Below, one piece after another: positions 32,825-39,859 of a stretch of DNA of 64,000 bases (position 1 is its first letter; each line of letters starts with the position of its first letter). The notes below the pieces were generated by a model, which saw only the letters and a program-made list of their open reading frames with translations, searched no databases and had not been told where the DNA came from. Source of the stretch: Streptomyces sp. CB01635 (GTDB lineage: Bacteria; Actinomycetota; Actinomycetes; Streptomycetales; Streptomycetaceae); the NCBI RefSeq assembly GCF_002803065.1, contig NZ_NNBL01000001.1:652724-716723 (forward strand). The letters are read 5' to 3'. Position numbers and translations under genes: made by a program.

Positions 32825-34210
32825 ATGCCCCACACCGGAACCGTGACGAAGCCGGCTCCGGCCCCGCAGCACGAAGAGCTCTCCAGCAAGCACGCCCGCC
32901 GCTTCGGGCTCCCCATCGCCACCGCCCTCGTGATGGGCAACATCATCGGCGGCGGCATCTTCCTGCTCCCGGCCTCCGTCGCCCCCTTCGGCACCATCAG
33001 CCTCGTCGCGTTCGGCGTCCTGACCGTCGGAGCCATCGCGCTCGCGCTCGTCTTCGGCCGCCTCGCCCACCGGCATCCGCAGACCGGCGGACCCTACGTC
33101 TACGCGCGCGAGGCGTTCGGCGACTTCGCCGGGTTCCTGGCCTCCTGGTCGTACTGGATCACCACCTGGGTGTCGAACGCGGCGCTCGCCGTGGCCGCCG
33201 TCGGCTACCTCGACGTGCTCCTGCCCATCCACGGCTCCACGTTCTGGACCATCGTCGCCGCGCTCACCGTCCAGTGGCTGCCCGCCCTCGCCAACCTCGC
33301 GGGGACCCGCTACGTCGGCGCGGTGCAGCTCGTGTCGACCGTCCTGAAGTTCGCGCCGCTGCTCCTCGTCGCCGTCGGCGGCCTGTTCTTCTTCCACGCC
33401 GACAACCTCGGACCGTTCCGGGCGAGCGGCGACTCCTCGCTCGGCGCCGTCTCCGCGTCCGCAGCGATCCTGCTCTTCAGCTACCTCGGCGTCGAGTCCG
33501 CCTCGGTCAGCGCCGGCGAGGTCCGCGACCCCGAGCGCAACGTGGGCCGCGCCACCGTCCTCGGCACCGGCCTCGCCGCCCTCCTCTACCTGCTGTGCAC
33601 CCTCGCCGTCTTCGGGACCGTCGCCCACGACCGGCTCGTCGACTCCAGCGCGCCCTTCTCCGACGCCGTCAACGCCATGTTCGGCGGCACCTGGGGCGGC
33701 ACCGCCGTAGCCGTCGCCGCGCTCGTCTCCATGCTCGGCGCCCTGAACGGCTGGACGCTCCTGAGCGCCCAGACCCCGTACGCCGCCGCCAAGGACGGCC
33801 TGTTCCCCGCGGTGTTCACCAAGAAGAAGCGCGGCATCCCGACGGCCGGCGTCCTCGTCGCCGTCACCCTCGCCTCGCTCCTGACCGTCTACAACTACAC
33901 GGCGGGCTCGGCCGGGGTCTTCGAGACGCTCGTCCTCGTCACCACGTTCACCGCGACCGTCCCCTACCTCCTCGCGACCGCCGCCCAGATCTACTTCCTG
34001 CTGTCCGGACAGGGCCACCGCGTCAGCGGCCCGCGCCTGGCCCGCGACCTGGTGCTCGCCCTCGCCGCGTTCGGCTTCTCGCTGTGGCTGGTCGGCGGCG
34101 CCGGATACGCGGCCGTCTACCAGGGCGTCCTGTTCCTCTTCGCCGGAGTCCTCGTCTACGCGTGGATGGCGGCCCGCAAGAAGCGCACCGCCGCCGACGC
34201 CACCGACTGA
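32825..34210 (+). CDS. APC-superfamily amino acid permease
   Basis: 461 aa from ATG 32825; an in-frame ATG at 32768 is an alternative and neither ribosome site is strong. Twelve hydrophobic segments. The APC signature in TM1 is LVMGNIIGGGIFLLPASVAP (GxG kink), TM6 is LFSYLGVESASVSAGEVRDP, TM8 region LVSMLGALNGWTLLSAQTPY followed by AAKDGLFPAVFTKKKRGIPT. This resembles arginine/agmatine-type antiporters (AdiC/PotE group). It should exchange or import an amino acid or amine. It follows the phosphodiesterase by 86 bases. Confidence 0.92.
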   Translation: MPHTGTVTKPAPAPQHEELSSKHARRFGLPIATALVMGNIIGGGIFLLPASVAPFGTISLVAFGVLTVGAIALALVFGRLAHRHPQTGGPYVYAREAFGDFAGFLASWSYWITTWVSNAALAVAAVGYLDVLLPIHGSTFWTIVAALTVQWLPALANLAGTRYVGAVQLVSTVLKFAPLLLVAVGGLFFFHADNLGPFRASGDSSLGAVSASAAILLFSYLGVESASVSAGEVRDPERNVGRATVLGTGLAALLYLLCTLAVFGTVAHDRLVDSSAPFSDAVNAMFGGTWGGTAVAVAALVSMLGALNGWTLLSAQTPYAAAKDGLFPAVFTKKKRGIPTAGVLVAVTLASLLTVYNYTAGSAGVFETLVLVTTFTATVPYLLATAAQIYFLLSGQGHRVSGPRLARDLVLALAAFGFSLWLVGGAGYAAVYQGVLFLFAGVLVYAWMAARKKRTAADATD

Positions 34211-34260
34211 CCCCTGCCCCGTGCGCATTCCGGCCATAAGCGGTCCGGGTGTGGTCGGAT

Positions 34261-34293
34261 GGTGCCCAACGCCCCAACGCCCCAACGGGCACC
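34261..34293 (+). repeat. hairpin with CCAACGCC tandem repeats in the osmC leader
   Basis: GGTGCCC (34261-34267) and GGGCACC (34287-34293) form a 7-bp stem whose 19-base loop is made of CCAACGCC-type 8-base tandem repeats. It lies between the permease stop and the osmC ribosome site at 34301. It may be a terminator or a leader structure. Confidence 0.45.
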
Positions 34294-34311
34294 CGACTGA
34301 AGGGAATCACC

Positions 34312-34737
34312 GTGGCTACCACGCGCTCCGCGCACACCGTGTGGGAAGGCGATCTGCTCAAGGGGAGCGGCCTCGTCACCTTCGACTCGTCCGGCATCGG
34401 CCAGCAGGCCGTGTCCTGGGCCTCCCGCGCCGAGCAGGCCAACGGCAAGACCAGCCCGGAGGAGCTGATCGCCGCCGCGCACTCCAGCTGTTTCTCGATG
34501 GCCCTGTCCAATGGTCTGGCGACCGGCGGCAACCCGCCCACCAAGCTCGTCACGTCCGCGGACGTCACGTTCCAGCCGGGCGAGGGCATCACCGGCATTC
34601 ACCTCACGGTCGAGGGCACGGTGCCAGGGCTCGACGAGGCCGGATTCGCCGCGGCGGCCGAGGACGCCAAGAAGAACTGCCCGGTGAGCCAGGCGCTCAC
34701 CGGCACCACGATCACCCTCACGGCGAAGCTCGCCTGA
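34312..34737 (+). CDS. osmC: OsmC-family peroxiredoxin
   Basis: 141 aa, GTG 34312 preceded by AAGGGAA. OsmC catalytic pair: Cys in ELIAAAHSSCFSMALSNGLA and Cys in AKKNCPVSQALTGT, with the conserved Arg/Glu environment (SPEEL). OsmC reduces organic hydroperoxides using this thiol pair and protects against oxidative and osmotic stress in the cytoplasm. Full length for the OsmC subgroup; the N-terminus HTVWEGDLLKGSGLVTF is typical of OsmC rather than Ohr. It ends just before a bidirectional terminator. Confidence 0.93.
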   Translation: MATTRSAHTVWEGDLLKGSGLVTFDSSGIGQQAVSWASRAEQANGKTSPEELIAAAHSSCFSMALSNGLATGGNPPTKLVTSADVTFQPGEGITGIHLTVEGTVPGLDEAGFAAAAEDAKKNCPVSQALTGTTITLTAKLA

Positions 34738-34758
34738 GGGCGCACGCGCAGCCTTCAC

Positions 34759-34792
34759 GTGCCGCGGCCCCGCAGCGACGGGCCCGCGGCAC
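34759..34792. terminator. bidirectional hairpin terminator between osmC and the XRE/DUF5753 gene
   Basis: GTGCCGCGG (34759-34767) pairs with CCGCGGCAC (34784-34792), and CCC pairs with GGG inside the loop after a bulged C. It sits in the 94-base gap between two convergent genes. Confidence 0.8.
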
Positions 34793-34831
34793 TGCTGTCA
34801 CCACGCGTCGCCGGTCACCACGGGGCGCGTG

Positions 34832-35692
34832 TCAGAGCGCGTCGCGCTTTTTCCGCAGCAGCTCCACCGTGTGCTCCGCGGACGCCGCCTGCGCCGCGAT
34901 GTGGTCGAGCACCTCCAGATGGGTGCCCACCTCTTCCCGGCCGTCCAGATAGAGCGCGCCCGTGACGTACTCGCTGAAGACCATGTCCGGCAGCTCGCGC
35001 ACCGGGAACCGGAACAGCGTGAACGGGCCGAATGTCCCCGGGTGCGGGCCCGCCGTGAACTCGGCTATCTGGAGCGTCACTTGAGGTAGTTCGGTGGCCT
35101 CTATCAGCCGGTCGAGCTGGTTGCGCAGCACCTTCGGACCGCCCGGCGGCCGCCGTAGCACCGTCTCGTCCATCACGACCCACAGATGAGGCGCGTCCTC
35201 ACGGGTCAGCAGCGCCTGCCGGGCCATCCGCAGCGTCACATGGCGTTCCAGATCACCGGGCTGCGTGCGGCCGACGGTGCCCGCGTCCAGGACGGCCCGC
35301 GCGTACTCCTCCGTCTGCAGCAGCCCCGGCACGAAGTGCGGCTCGTACGACCTGATGAGCCCGGCAGCGCTCTCCAGGCTCACGTACAGGCTGAACCAGT
35401 CGGGCAGGATGTCGTGGAACCGCTGCCACCAGCCCGGCAGATTCGCCTCCTCGGCGAGCCCGACGAACGCCTCGGCCTCCTGATCCGGCACCCCGTACAG
35501 CTCCAGGAGCATCTGTACGTACGGGATCTTGAGGGCGACCTCGGCGGTCTCCATGCGGCGGATCGTCGCACCGGTGACGCGCAGGGCGCGGGCGGCCTCG
35601 TCGCGGTTGAGCCTGGCCGACTCCCGCAGTTCCCGCAGACGTCTGCCCAGAACCACCTGACCTACGGTCGGTGCGGGCCGCCGTTCACTCAC
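34832..35692 (-). CDS. XRE-family regulator with DUF5753 domain (Scr1-type)
   Basis: 286 aa from GTG 35692, seven bases after GGGGAG on the reverse strand. The N-terminal HTH is LGRRLRELRESARLNRDEAA followed by RALRVTGATIRRMETAEVAL. The DUF5753 ligand-type domain follows (~95-280): ESAAGLIRSYEPHFVPGLLQ, TEEYARAVLDAG, VVMDETVLRRPPGGPKVLRN, QLDRLIEATELPQVTLQIAE and PDMVFSEYVTGALYLDG. Streptomyces encodes dozens of such proteins, usually beside a small DUF397 gene with which they form regulator or antitoxin-like pairs. No DUF397 gene lies next to this one. Confidence 0.92.
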   Translation of the reverse strand: MSERRPAPTVGQVVLGRRLRELRESARLNRDEAARALRVTGATIRRMETAEVALKIPYVQMLLELYGVPDQEAEAFVGLAEEANLPGWWQRFHDILPDWFSLYVSLESAAGLIRSYEPHFVPGLLQTEEYARAVLDAGTVGRTQPGDLERHVTLRMARQALLTREDAPHLWVVMDETVLRRPPGGPKVLRNQLDRLIEATELPQVTLQIAEFTAGPHPGTFGPFTLFRFPVRELPDMVFSEYVTGALYLDGREEVGTHLEVLDHIAAQAASAEHTVELLRKKRDAL

Positions 35693-35852
35693 GTCACGTC
35701 TCCCCACGTGCCGGGCGGCGAGCGGATTCGGGAGCCGGTGCGCTCCCAGCCGCGGCACATCGCGCACTGAACATGTGCGCGAGCCGCGTGAACGGTACCA
35801 GTGTGATGAGCGGCCTGCCCACTACCGCGTAGATCCGGCCGCGAGGCCCCGA

Positions 35853-36668
35853 CTAGGGCTCCAGCGACCGCAGATACTTCGCCGTCGCCGGGTCGGCCGG
35901 CAGGAACGTCTCGATCGCGAGCTCGGCCACCGTCACGTCCATCGGGGTGTTGAACGTCGAGATCGACGACACGAACGACAGGACCTGCCCGTCGTGCTCG
36001 ATCACCATCGGCAGCGCGAAATACGGCACCGCCTCGCCGCCTTCCCCGTCGTCGTCACCGGCGTCCCTGTCCGCCACCGGGTACGCCTTGACCTCGTCGT
36101 ACACCGCGCGCAGCGCCTCCGAGCGGTCCAGCGCGATCTGCCGCTCCATCTGCGCCAGGAGATGCCCCCGCCACTCGCGCAGATTCCGGATCCGTGGCGC
36201 GAGGCCCTCCGGGTGCAGAGTGAGCCGCATCGCGTTGAGCGGCGGGGCCAGCAGCGACTCGGGAATCCCCTCCATCAGCATCCCGATGCCCCGATTGGCG
36301 GCGACCACCGTGTACGTCGCGTCGACGACCAGCGCCGGATACGGCTCGTAGCCGTGCAGGAGCCGGTCCAGGCCCTCCCGCAGCGCTCCCATCGACGGGT
36401 CGTCGAGCGAGGTCTCCGCGAACCGCGGCGCGTAACCCGCCGCGAGCAGCAGAGCGTTGCGCTCCCGCACCGGCACGTCCAGATGCTCCGCGAGCCGCAG
36501 GACGAGCTCCTCGCTCGGCCGCGACCTGCCCGTCTCCACGAAGCTGAGATGCCGGGCGGACGAGTCCGCGCGCAGGGCGAGCTCCAGCTGGCTCACCCGC
36601 CTCCGTTCCCGCCACTCGCGCAGCAGAGGACCGATTCCGGACTGGCGAGCACGCGTGGCAGTCGACAT
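35853..36668 (-). CDS. XRE-family regulator with MmyB-like ligand-binding domain
   Basis: 271 aa from ATG 36668. HTH_31-type N-terminus: IGPLLREWRERRRVSQLELA, ALRADSSARHLSFVETGRSR, then PSEELVLRLAEHLDVPVRER. The MmyB-like PAS-related domain follows (ALVVDATYTVVAANRGIGML, LAPPLNAMRLTLHPEGLAPR, QMERQIALDRSEALRAVYDE). The HLSFVETGRS(R/K)PS motif is characteristic of this group, which often regulates a divergently encoded oxidoreductase. Here the divergent neighbour is the pterin dehydratase gene. A TACGGT box six bases before the start suggests a leaderless mRNA. Confidence 0.92.
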   Translation of the reverse strand: MSTATRARQSGIGPLLREWRERRRVSQLELALRADSSARHLSFVETGRSRPSEELVLRLAEHLDVPVRERNALLLAAGYAPRFAETSLDDPSMGALREGLDRLLHGYEPYPALVVDATYTVVAANRGIGMLMEGIPESLLAPPLNAMRLTLHPEGLAPRIRNLREWRGHLLAQMERQIALDRSEALRAVYDEVKAYPVADRDAGDDDGEGGEAVPYFALPMVIEHDGQVLSFVSSISTFNTPMDVTVAELAIETFLPADPATAKYLRSLEP

Positions 36669-36674
36669 GCCACG

Positions 36675-36680
36675 ACCGTA
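36675..36680 (-). promoter_or_regulatory. -10 box for a probable leaderless XRE-regulator transcript
   Basis: TACGGT on the reverse strand, six bases before the ATG at 36668. Confidence 0.45.
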
Positions 36681-36752
36681 GCCGAGGGGCGCGCGGCACC
36701 ACCCCTGTGGGACGCTGGAACTCCTCGCACATCACAGGGAAAGGACCTGGTC

Positions 36753-37058
36753 ATGCCCTTGGAGCCGCTGTCCCAGAAGGAGATCGAGGACCGTCTCGCC
36801 GAGCTGCCCGGATGGAGCGTGGCCGATGACAGACTCACCCGCACCTACCGCCTGGCCAACCACTTCGCGGCCACGGCCCTCGTCGTGCACATCGCGCAGA
36901 TCCAGGACGAGCTCGACCACCACTCCGACCTCACCCTCGGCTACAACACGGTCGACCTGTCCGTGAACACCCACAGCGTGGGCGGCGTCCTCACCCACCT
37001 CGACTTCGGCCTCGCCCAGCGCGTCCAGGAGATCGCCCCCACCCACGGCGCGAGCTGA
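36753..37058 (+). CDS. 4a-hydroxytetrahydrobiopterin dehydratase (pterin-4-alpha-carbinolamine dehydratase)
   Basis: 101 aa, ATG 36753 with GGGAAAGGA upstream. The PCD/DCoH fold is clear: LSQKEIEDRLAELPGWSVAD, DRLTRTYRLANHFAATALV, then the active-site DELDHHSDLTLGYNTVDLSV (HHP-type catalytic histidines, here HHS) and HSVGGVLTHLDFGLAQRVQE. The enzyme dehydrates the 4a-carbinolamine produced by aromatic amino acid hydroxylases. Ser for the usual Pro in E-[LF]-x-H-H-P is a small departure seen in actinobacterial members. No aromatic amino acid hydroxylase gene is nearby. Confidence 0.92.
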   Translation: MPLEPLSQKEIEDRLAELPGWSVADDRLTRTYRLANHFAATALVVHIAQIQDELDHHSDLTLGYNTVDLSVNTHSVGGVLTHLDFGLAQRVQEIAPTHGAS

Positions 37059-37064
37059 CCGGCG

Positions 37065-37778
37065 GTGCTGGACTACGACAAGGAAGCCGCGGTCTACGAC
37101 GCGACCCGCGGCGGCATACCCCGTGCCCGGTCCGCCGCCGAGGCCGTGCTCGGCCTCGTGCCGCCCACCGCCCGCACCCTCCTCGACCTGGCCTGCGGCA
37201 CCGGGCTCGTCACCATGCGGCTCACCCGGCCGGGCCTGCGCCCCGTCGGCATCGACCTCGCCCCCGGCATGCTGCGCGCCGCGGCGCCCCGCCTCGACGG
37301 CGCCGCCGTCCGCGGCGACAGCCGCCAACTCCCGTTCCGCAGCGCCTCCGTGGACGTCGTGACCGTGATCTGGCTGCTGCACCTGCTGCCCGACGCGCGC
37401 CCCGTCATCGCCGAGGCCGCCCGCGTCCTGCGGCCCGGCGGCGTCCTGGTGACCACCGTCGACAAGGCCGCCGCCCACGACGTGGGCAGTGACATCGACA
37501 CCCTCGTGGCCCCCTACCGCGGCCGCCTCCCCTCCGACGCGGCCGCACGTGTCGCCGCCCACGCCGCCGGCCACGGACTGCGGCCGAGCGGCGAGGCCCG
37601 CTTCCCCGGAAACGGCCAGGGCCGCACCCCGAGGCGCCTCGCCGACGACGTACGCCGCGGCAGGGTCTACGCGGCCGGGGGCGCCGCGCTCGCCGACCTG
37701 ATCGCGGCGCTCCCCGACCCCGAACTCCCGCGCGCAGACCCGGAGTTCACCGTGCACGCCTTCACGCGTCACGCCTGA
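37065..37778 (+). CDS. class I SAM-dependent methyltransferase
   Basis: 237 aa, GTG start at 37065, six bases after the pterin dehydratase stop, so probably cotranscribed with it. Motif I TLLDLACGTGLVTMRLTRPG, motif II VGIDLAPGMLRAAAPRL, motif III RQLPFRSASVDVVTVIWLLH and LPDARPVIAEAARVLRPGGV are those of Methyltransf_11/UbiE enzymes. The N-terminal DYDKEAAVYDATRGGIPRAR is a common actinobacterial opening. Substrate unknown. Confidence 0.88.
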   Translation: MLDYDKEAAVYDATRGGIPRARSAAEAVLGLVPPTARTLLDLACGTGLVTMRLTRPGLRPVGIDLAPGMLRAAAPRLDGAAVRGDSRQLPFRSASVDVVTVIWLLHLLPDARPVIAEAARVLRPGGVLVTTVDKAAAHDVGSDIDTLVAPYRGRLPSDAAARVAAHAAGHGLRPSGEARFPGNGQGRTPRRLADDVRRGRVYAAGGAALADLIAALPDPELPRADPEFTVHAFTRHA

Positions 37779-37785
37779 CGCGAGA

Positions 37786-38775
37786 TCAGTGCGCCGCGTC
37801 GAGGCGAGCCCGCTGATCCACCGTCAGCTTCAGGTCGACCGCCGCCAGGCTCTCGTCGAGCTGGGCCACCGACGACGCGCCCACCAGAGGGATCACCGGG
37901 ATCTCGCCGTCGATGAGCCAGGCGAGAACCACCTGGTTCACCGTGGCGTCGGCCTCCTTCGCCACGTCGCGCAGCGCGGCCAGCCGCGCCGGCGTGCCCG
38001 GATGGTCGTACTCGGCGCCCAGCGGCTTGTCGTCTCGCACATACGCGCCCGCGAGCAGCGGCGAGTACGCCACGAGCGCGAGCTTCTCGCCCTCGGCCCG
38101 CACATAGCTCAGGAGCTGGCCGTCGACCAGGCCCTGGCTGCCGTCCTGCGACAGATCCGCCGGCAGATCCGTGCGCGGCCGCAGATAGCTGTGCCGGTAC
38201 TGCAGCACCTCGTACCCCGGCTTCCCCGCCCGCTCGGCGATCTCCCGCGCCCGCTCAACCTTCCACGCCCAGTGGTTGCTGACCCCGAGCAGTCCGACGC
38301 TGCCCTCGGCGACCAGATCCGCGAACGCCTCGACGGTTTCCCGGAGTTCGACCTTCGGGTCCTCGATGTGCGCGTACAGCAGATCGAGCCGCTCCATCCC
38401 GAGCCGCTCCTTGCTGCCCTCCACGGCCCGCCGGATCGCCGCGGCGGACAGGCCCTCGGGGTTGTCGACGTACCCCGTGCCGGCCGCCAGCGGGCTCGCC
38501 CCCAGCTTCGTCGCGACGACGATCTCGTCCCCGACGCCCCGGCTGCGCCGCCACCGGCCGAGCACGCCCTCGCTCTCCCCGCCCCGGCTGCCCGTGTGCC
38601 AGAACGCGTAGTTGTCCGACGTGTCGACGAACGTGCCGCCCGCCGCCACATACCGGTCGAGGATCGCGAACGACGTCTCCTCGTCGGTCCGCGTGCCGAA
38701 CAGCATCGCGCCGAGACTCAGCACACTCACCTCACGGCGGGTGGCCGGATCGGCGCCGATCGTACGGAACTTCAT
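37786..38775 (-). CDS. aldo/keto reductase
   Basis: 329 aa from ATG 38775. TIM-barrel AKR motifs: the catalytic Asp and Tyr in GGTFVDTSDNYAFWHTG, Lys in EIVVATKLGASP, His in LDLLYAHIEDPKVELRETVE, and the cofactor segment IPVIPLVGASSVAQLDESL. NADPH-dependent reduction of an aldehyde or ketone is expected. The ribosome site GGGAGGGA, six bases from the start, lies inside one arm of an 18-bp perfect hairpin (38782-38823), an unusual arrangement. It converges with the methyltransferase gene. Confidence 0.92.
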   Translation of the reverse strand: MKFRTIGADPATRREVSVLSLGAMLFGTRTDEETSFAILDRYVAAGGTFVDTSDNYAFWHTGSRGGESEGVLGRWRRSRGVGDEIVVATKLGASPLAAGTGYVDNPEGLSAAAIRRAVEGSKERLGMERLDLLYAHIEDPKVELRETVEAFADLVAEGSVGLLGVSNHWAWKVERAREIAERAGKPGYEVLQYRHSYLRPRTDLPADLSQDGSQGLVDGQLLSYVRAEGEKLALVAYSPLLAGAYVRDDKPLGAEYDHPGTPARLAALRDVAKEADATVNQVVLAWLIDGEIPVIPLVGASSVAQLDESLAAVDLKLTVDQRARLDAAH

Positions 38776-38781
38776 GACGGG

Positions 38782-38823
38782 TCCCTCCCGTGGCCCGGCG
38801 CGGATGCCGGGCCACGGGAGGGA
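38782..38823 (-). promoter_or_regulatory. 18-bp perfect hairpin covering the aldo/keto reductase ribosome site
   Basis: The arms 38782-38799 and 38806-38823 are perfectly complementary with a 6-base loop. On the reverse strand the downstream arm contains GGGAGGGA, ending six bases before the ATG at 38775. If transcribed it would hide the ribosome site. It could also act as the terminator of the upstream gene pair (stop at 38873). Confidence 0.8.
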
Positions 38824-38872
38824 GTCTCGGCGTTGAAGCGCACGCGAAGTCAAGGCGCGACGCAGAACCGGG

Positions 38873-39337
38873 TCAGGCGCGACGGGTGAACGCCATCGTC
38901 CAGTTCGACAGCCACGTGTCCCCGCCGTCCAGAGAGAAGAACTGCTCCCAGTGCGCCGTCGTCGCCGAGATCCCCGACCAGACGAACCGCACCCGGACGT
39001 CCTTGCCGTCATGGGTGTCGTCGCCCTCGAAGACGCCCCGCCCGTCCCCGTCGAAGCGGCCGATGACCGGCGGGAACAGGACGCCCGTACGGCTGGACGA
39101 CCAGTTCAGCGACCACGTACCGGCCGCGCGGTCGAAGAGCCGCAGAGTGAGCCCCTTGAAGCCTTCCGTGGGGCAGTCCATCTCGTCGATGTTCGCCGCG
39201 CCGTCGAACAGGCTCCAACAGCGGTTCGTCGCGGCGAACTCCTCCCAGCCGCTGTCCGCGTCGAGGAAGTCCGTGCGCCTGCGGTGGGCCACGTCCCAGT
39301 CGCCGAAGAAGAAGTCGAAGTCGTGCGCGGTGCTCAT
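38873..39337 (-). CDS. DUF1579-like conserved protein
   Basis: 154 aa from ATG 39337 in a TGATG overlap with the upstream gene; GGAG lies eight bases before it. The opening DFDFFFGDWDVAHRRRTDFL and the later FEGDDTHDGKDVRVRFVWSG, ATTAHWEQFFSLDGGDTWLS and NWTMAFTR are typical of lipocalin-like DUF1579/DUF1579-related proteins, which bear a conserved F-x-G-x-W near the start. No signal peptide. Function unknown; possibly a small-ligand binder. It forms a two-gene operon with 39337-39813, divergent from the WYL regulator. Confidence 0.82.
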   Translation of the reverse strand: MSTAHDFDFFFGDWDVAHRRRTDFLDADSGWEEFAATNRCWSLFDGAANIDEMDCPTEGFKGLTLRLFDRAAGTWSLNWSSSRTGVLFPPVIGRFDGDGRGVFEGDDTHDGKDVRVRFVWSGISATTAHWEQFFSLDGGDTWLSNWTMAFTRRA

Positions 39338-39813
39338 CAGCGGTCTCCAGTGGTGCCGTCGGTGAGTGAATCGGCCAGATATCCGTCGAGGTCCGGGGCG
39401 TTCGGGGCCAACATGTGCCGTACCCACGCATCGCGTTCGTGCAGGACCGGCGGCAGCTCCCACACACAGCCGATCCACGGCAGATCGAGGATCACGAACC
39501 GCGTCGGATCACTGTCGGGACAGCCGATCACCAGCTGCCCCGCCGCCGCACCCCGGAAGTGCAGAACGTTGTCCCACACCCAGCTGTACGCGTTGATGTA
39601 CGCCCCGTCGTCACCGCCGCGGTGCAGCACGACGAACGTCGCCGGAGGCGTCCCGTCCGGCTCCGGAAGCAGCTCCGGCAGCATCGCGTACGCCGCCTTC
39701 TCCACCTCCGGCGCGATCCCCGCCGGATCCGCGCTCACGTGATAGCGCTTCACGCGCCGGCCCGCCACCTCGACGGGCGGCAGCGCCCACAACAGTTTCT
39801 CCTCGAAAGCCAT
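39337..39813 (-). CDS. conserved hypothetical protein (WYL-regulator-linked)
   Basis: 158 aa from ATG 39813. Visible blocks: FEEKLLWALPPVEVAGRRVK, RYHVSADPAGIAPEVEKAAY, ATFVVLHRGGDDGAYINAYS, WVWDNVLHFRGAAAGQLVIG and ERDAWVRHMLAPNAPDLDGY. No TM segment or signal peptide, and no catalytic motif I can name. It is the first gene of an operon with the DUF1579-like gene. Its start lies 17 bases from a 29-base palindrome shared with the divergent WYL regulator, so it is probably that regulator's target. TAGCTT six bases before the ATG suggests a leaderless transcript. Confidence 0.8.
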   Translation of the reverse strand: MAFEEKLLWALPPVEVAGRRVKRYHVSADPAGIAPEVEKAAYAMLPELLPEPDGTPPATFVVLHRGGDDGAYINAYSWVWDNVLHFRGAAAGQLVIGCPDSDPTRFVILDLPWIGCVWELPPVLHERDAWVRHMLAPNAPDLDGYLADSLTDGTTGDR

Positions 39814-39819
39814 GGCTGG

Positions 39820-39825
39820 AAGCTA
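39820..39825 (-). promoter_or_regulatory. -10 box for the WYL-linked operon
   Basis: TAGCTT on the reverse strand, six bases before the ATG at 39813; the palindrome at 39831-39859 begins five bases upstream of it and covers the -35 region. Confidence 0.45.
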
Positions 39826-39830
39826 CGGCC

Positions 39831-39859
39831 ACTTCACTGACATCCTGTGTCAGTGAAGT
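39831..39859. promoter_or_regulatory. 29-bp palindromic operator overlapping the WYL regulator start
   Basis: ACTTCACTGACA (39831-39842) and TGTCAGTGAAGT (39848-39859) are perfect inverted repeats with a 5-base spacer. The regulator's GTG codons at 39847 and 39853 lie inside it. Occupancy would block both divergent genes, as expected for an autoregulated YafY/WYL factor. Confidence 0.8.
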
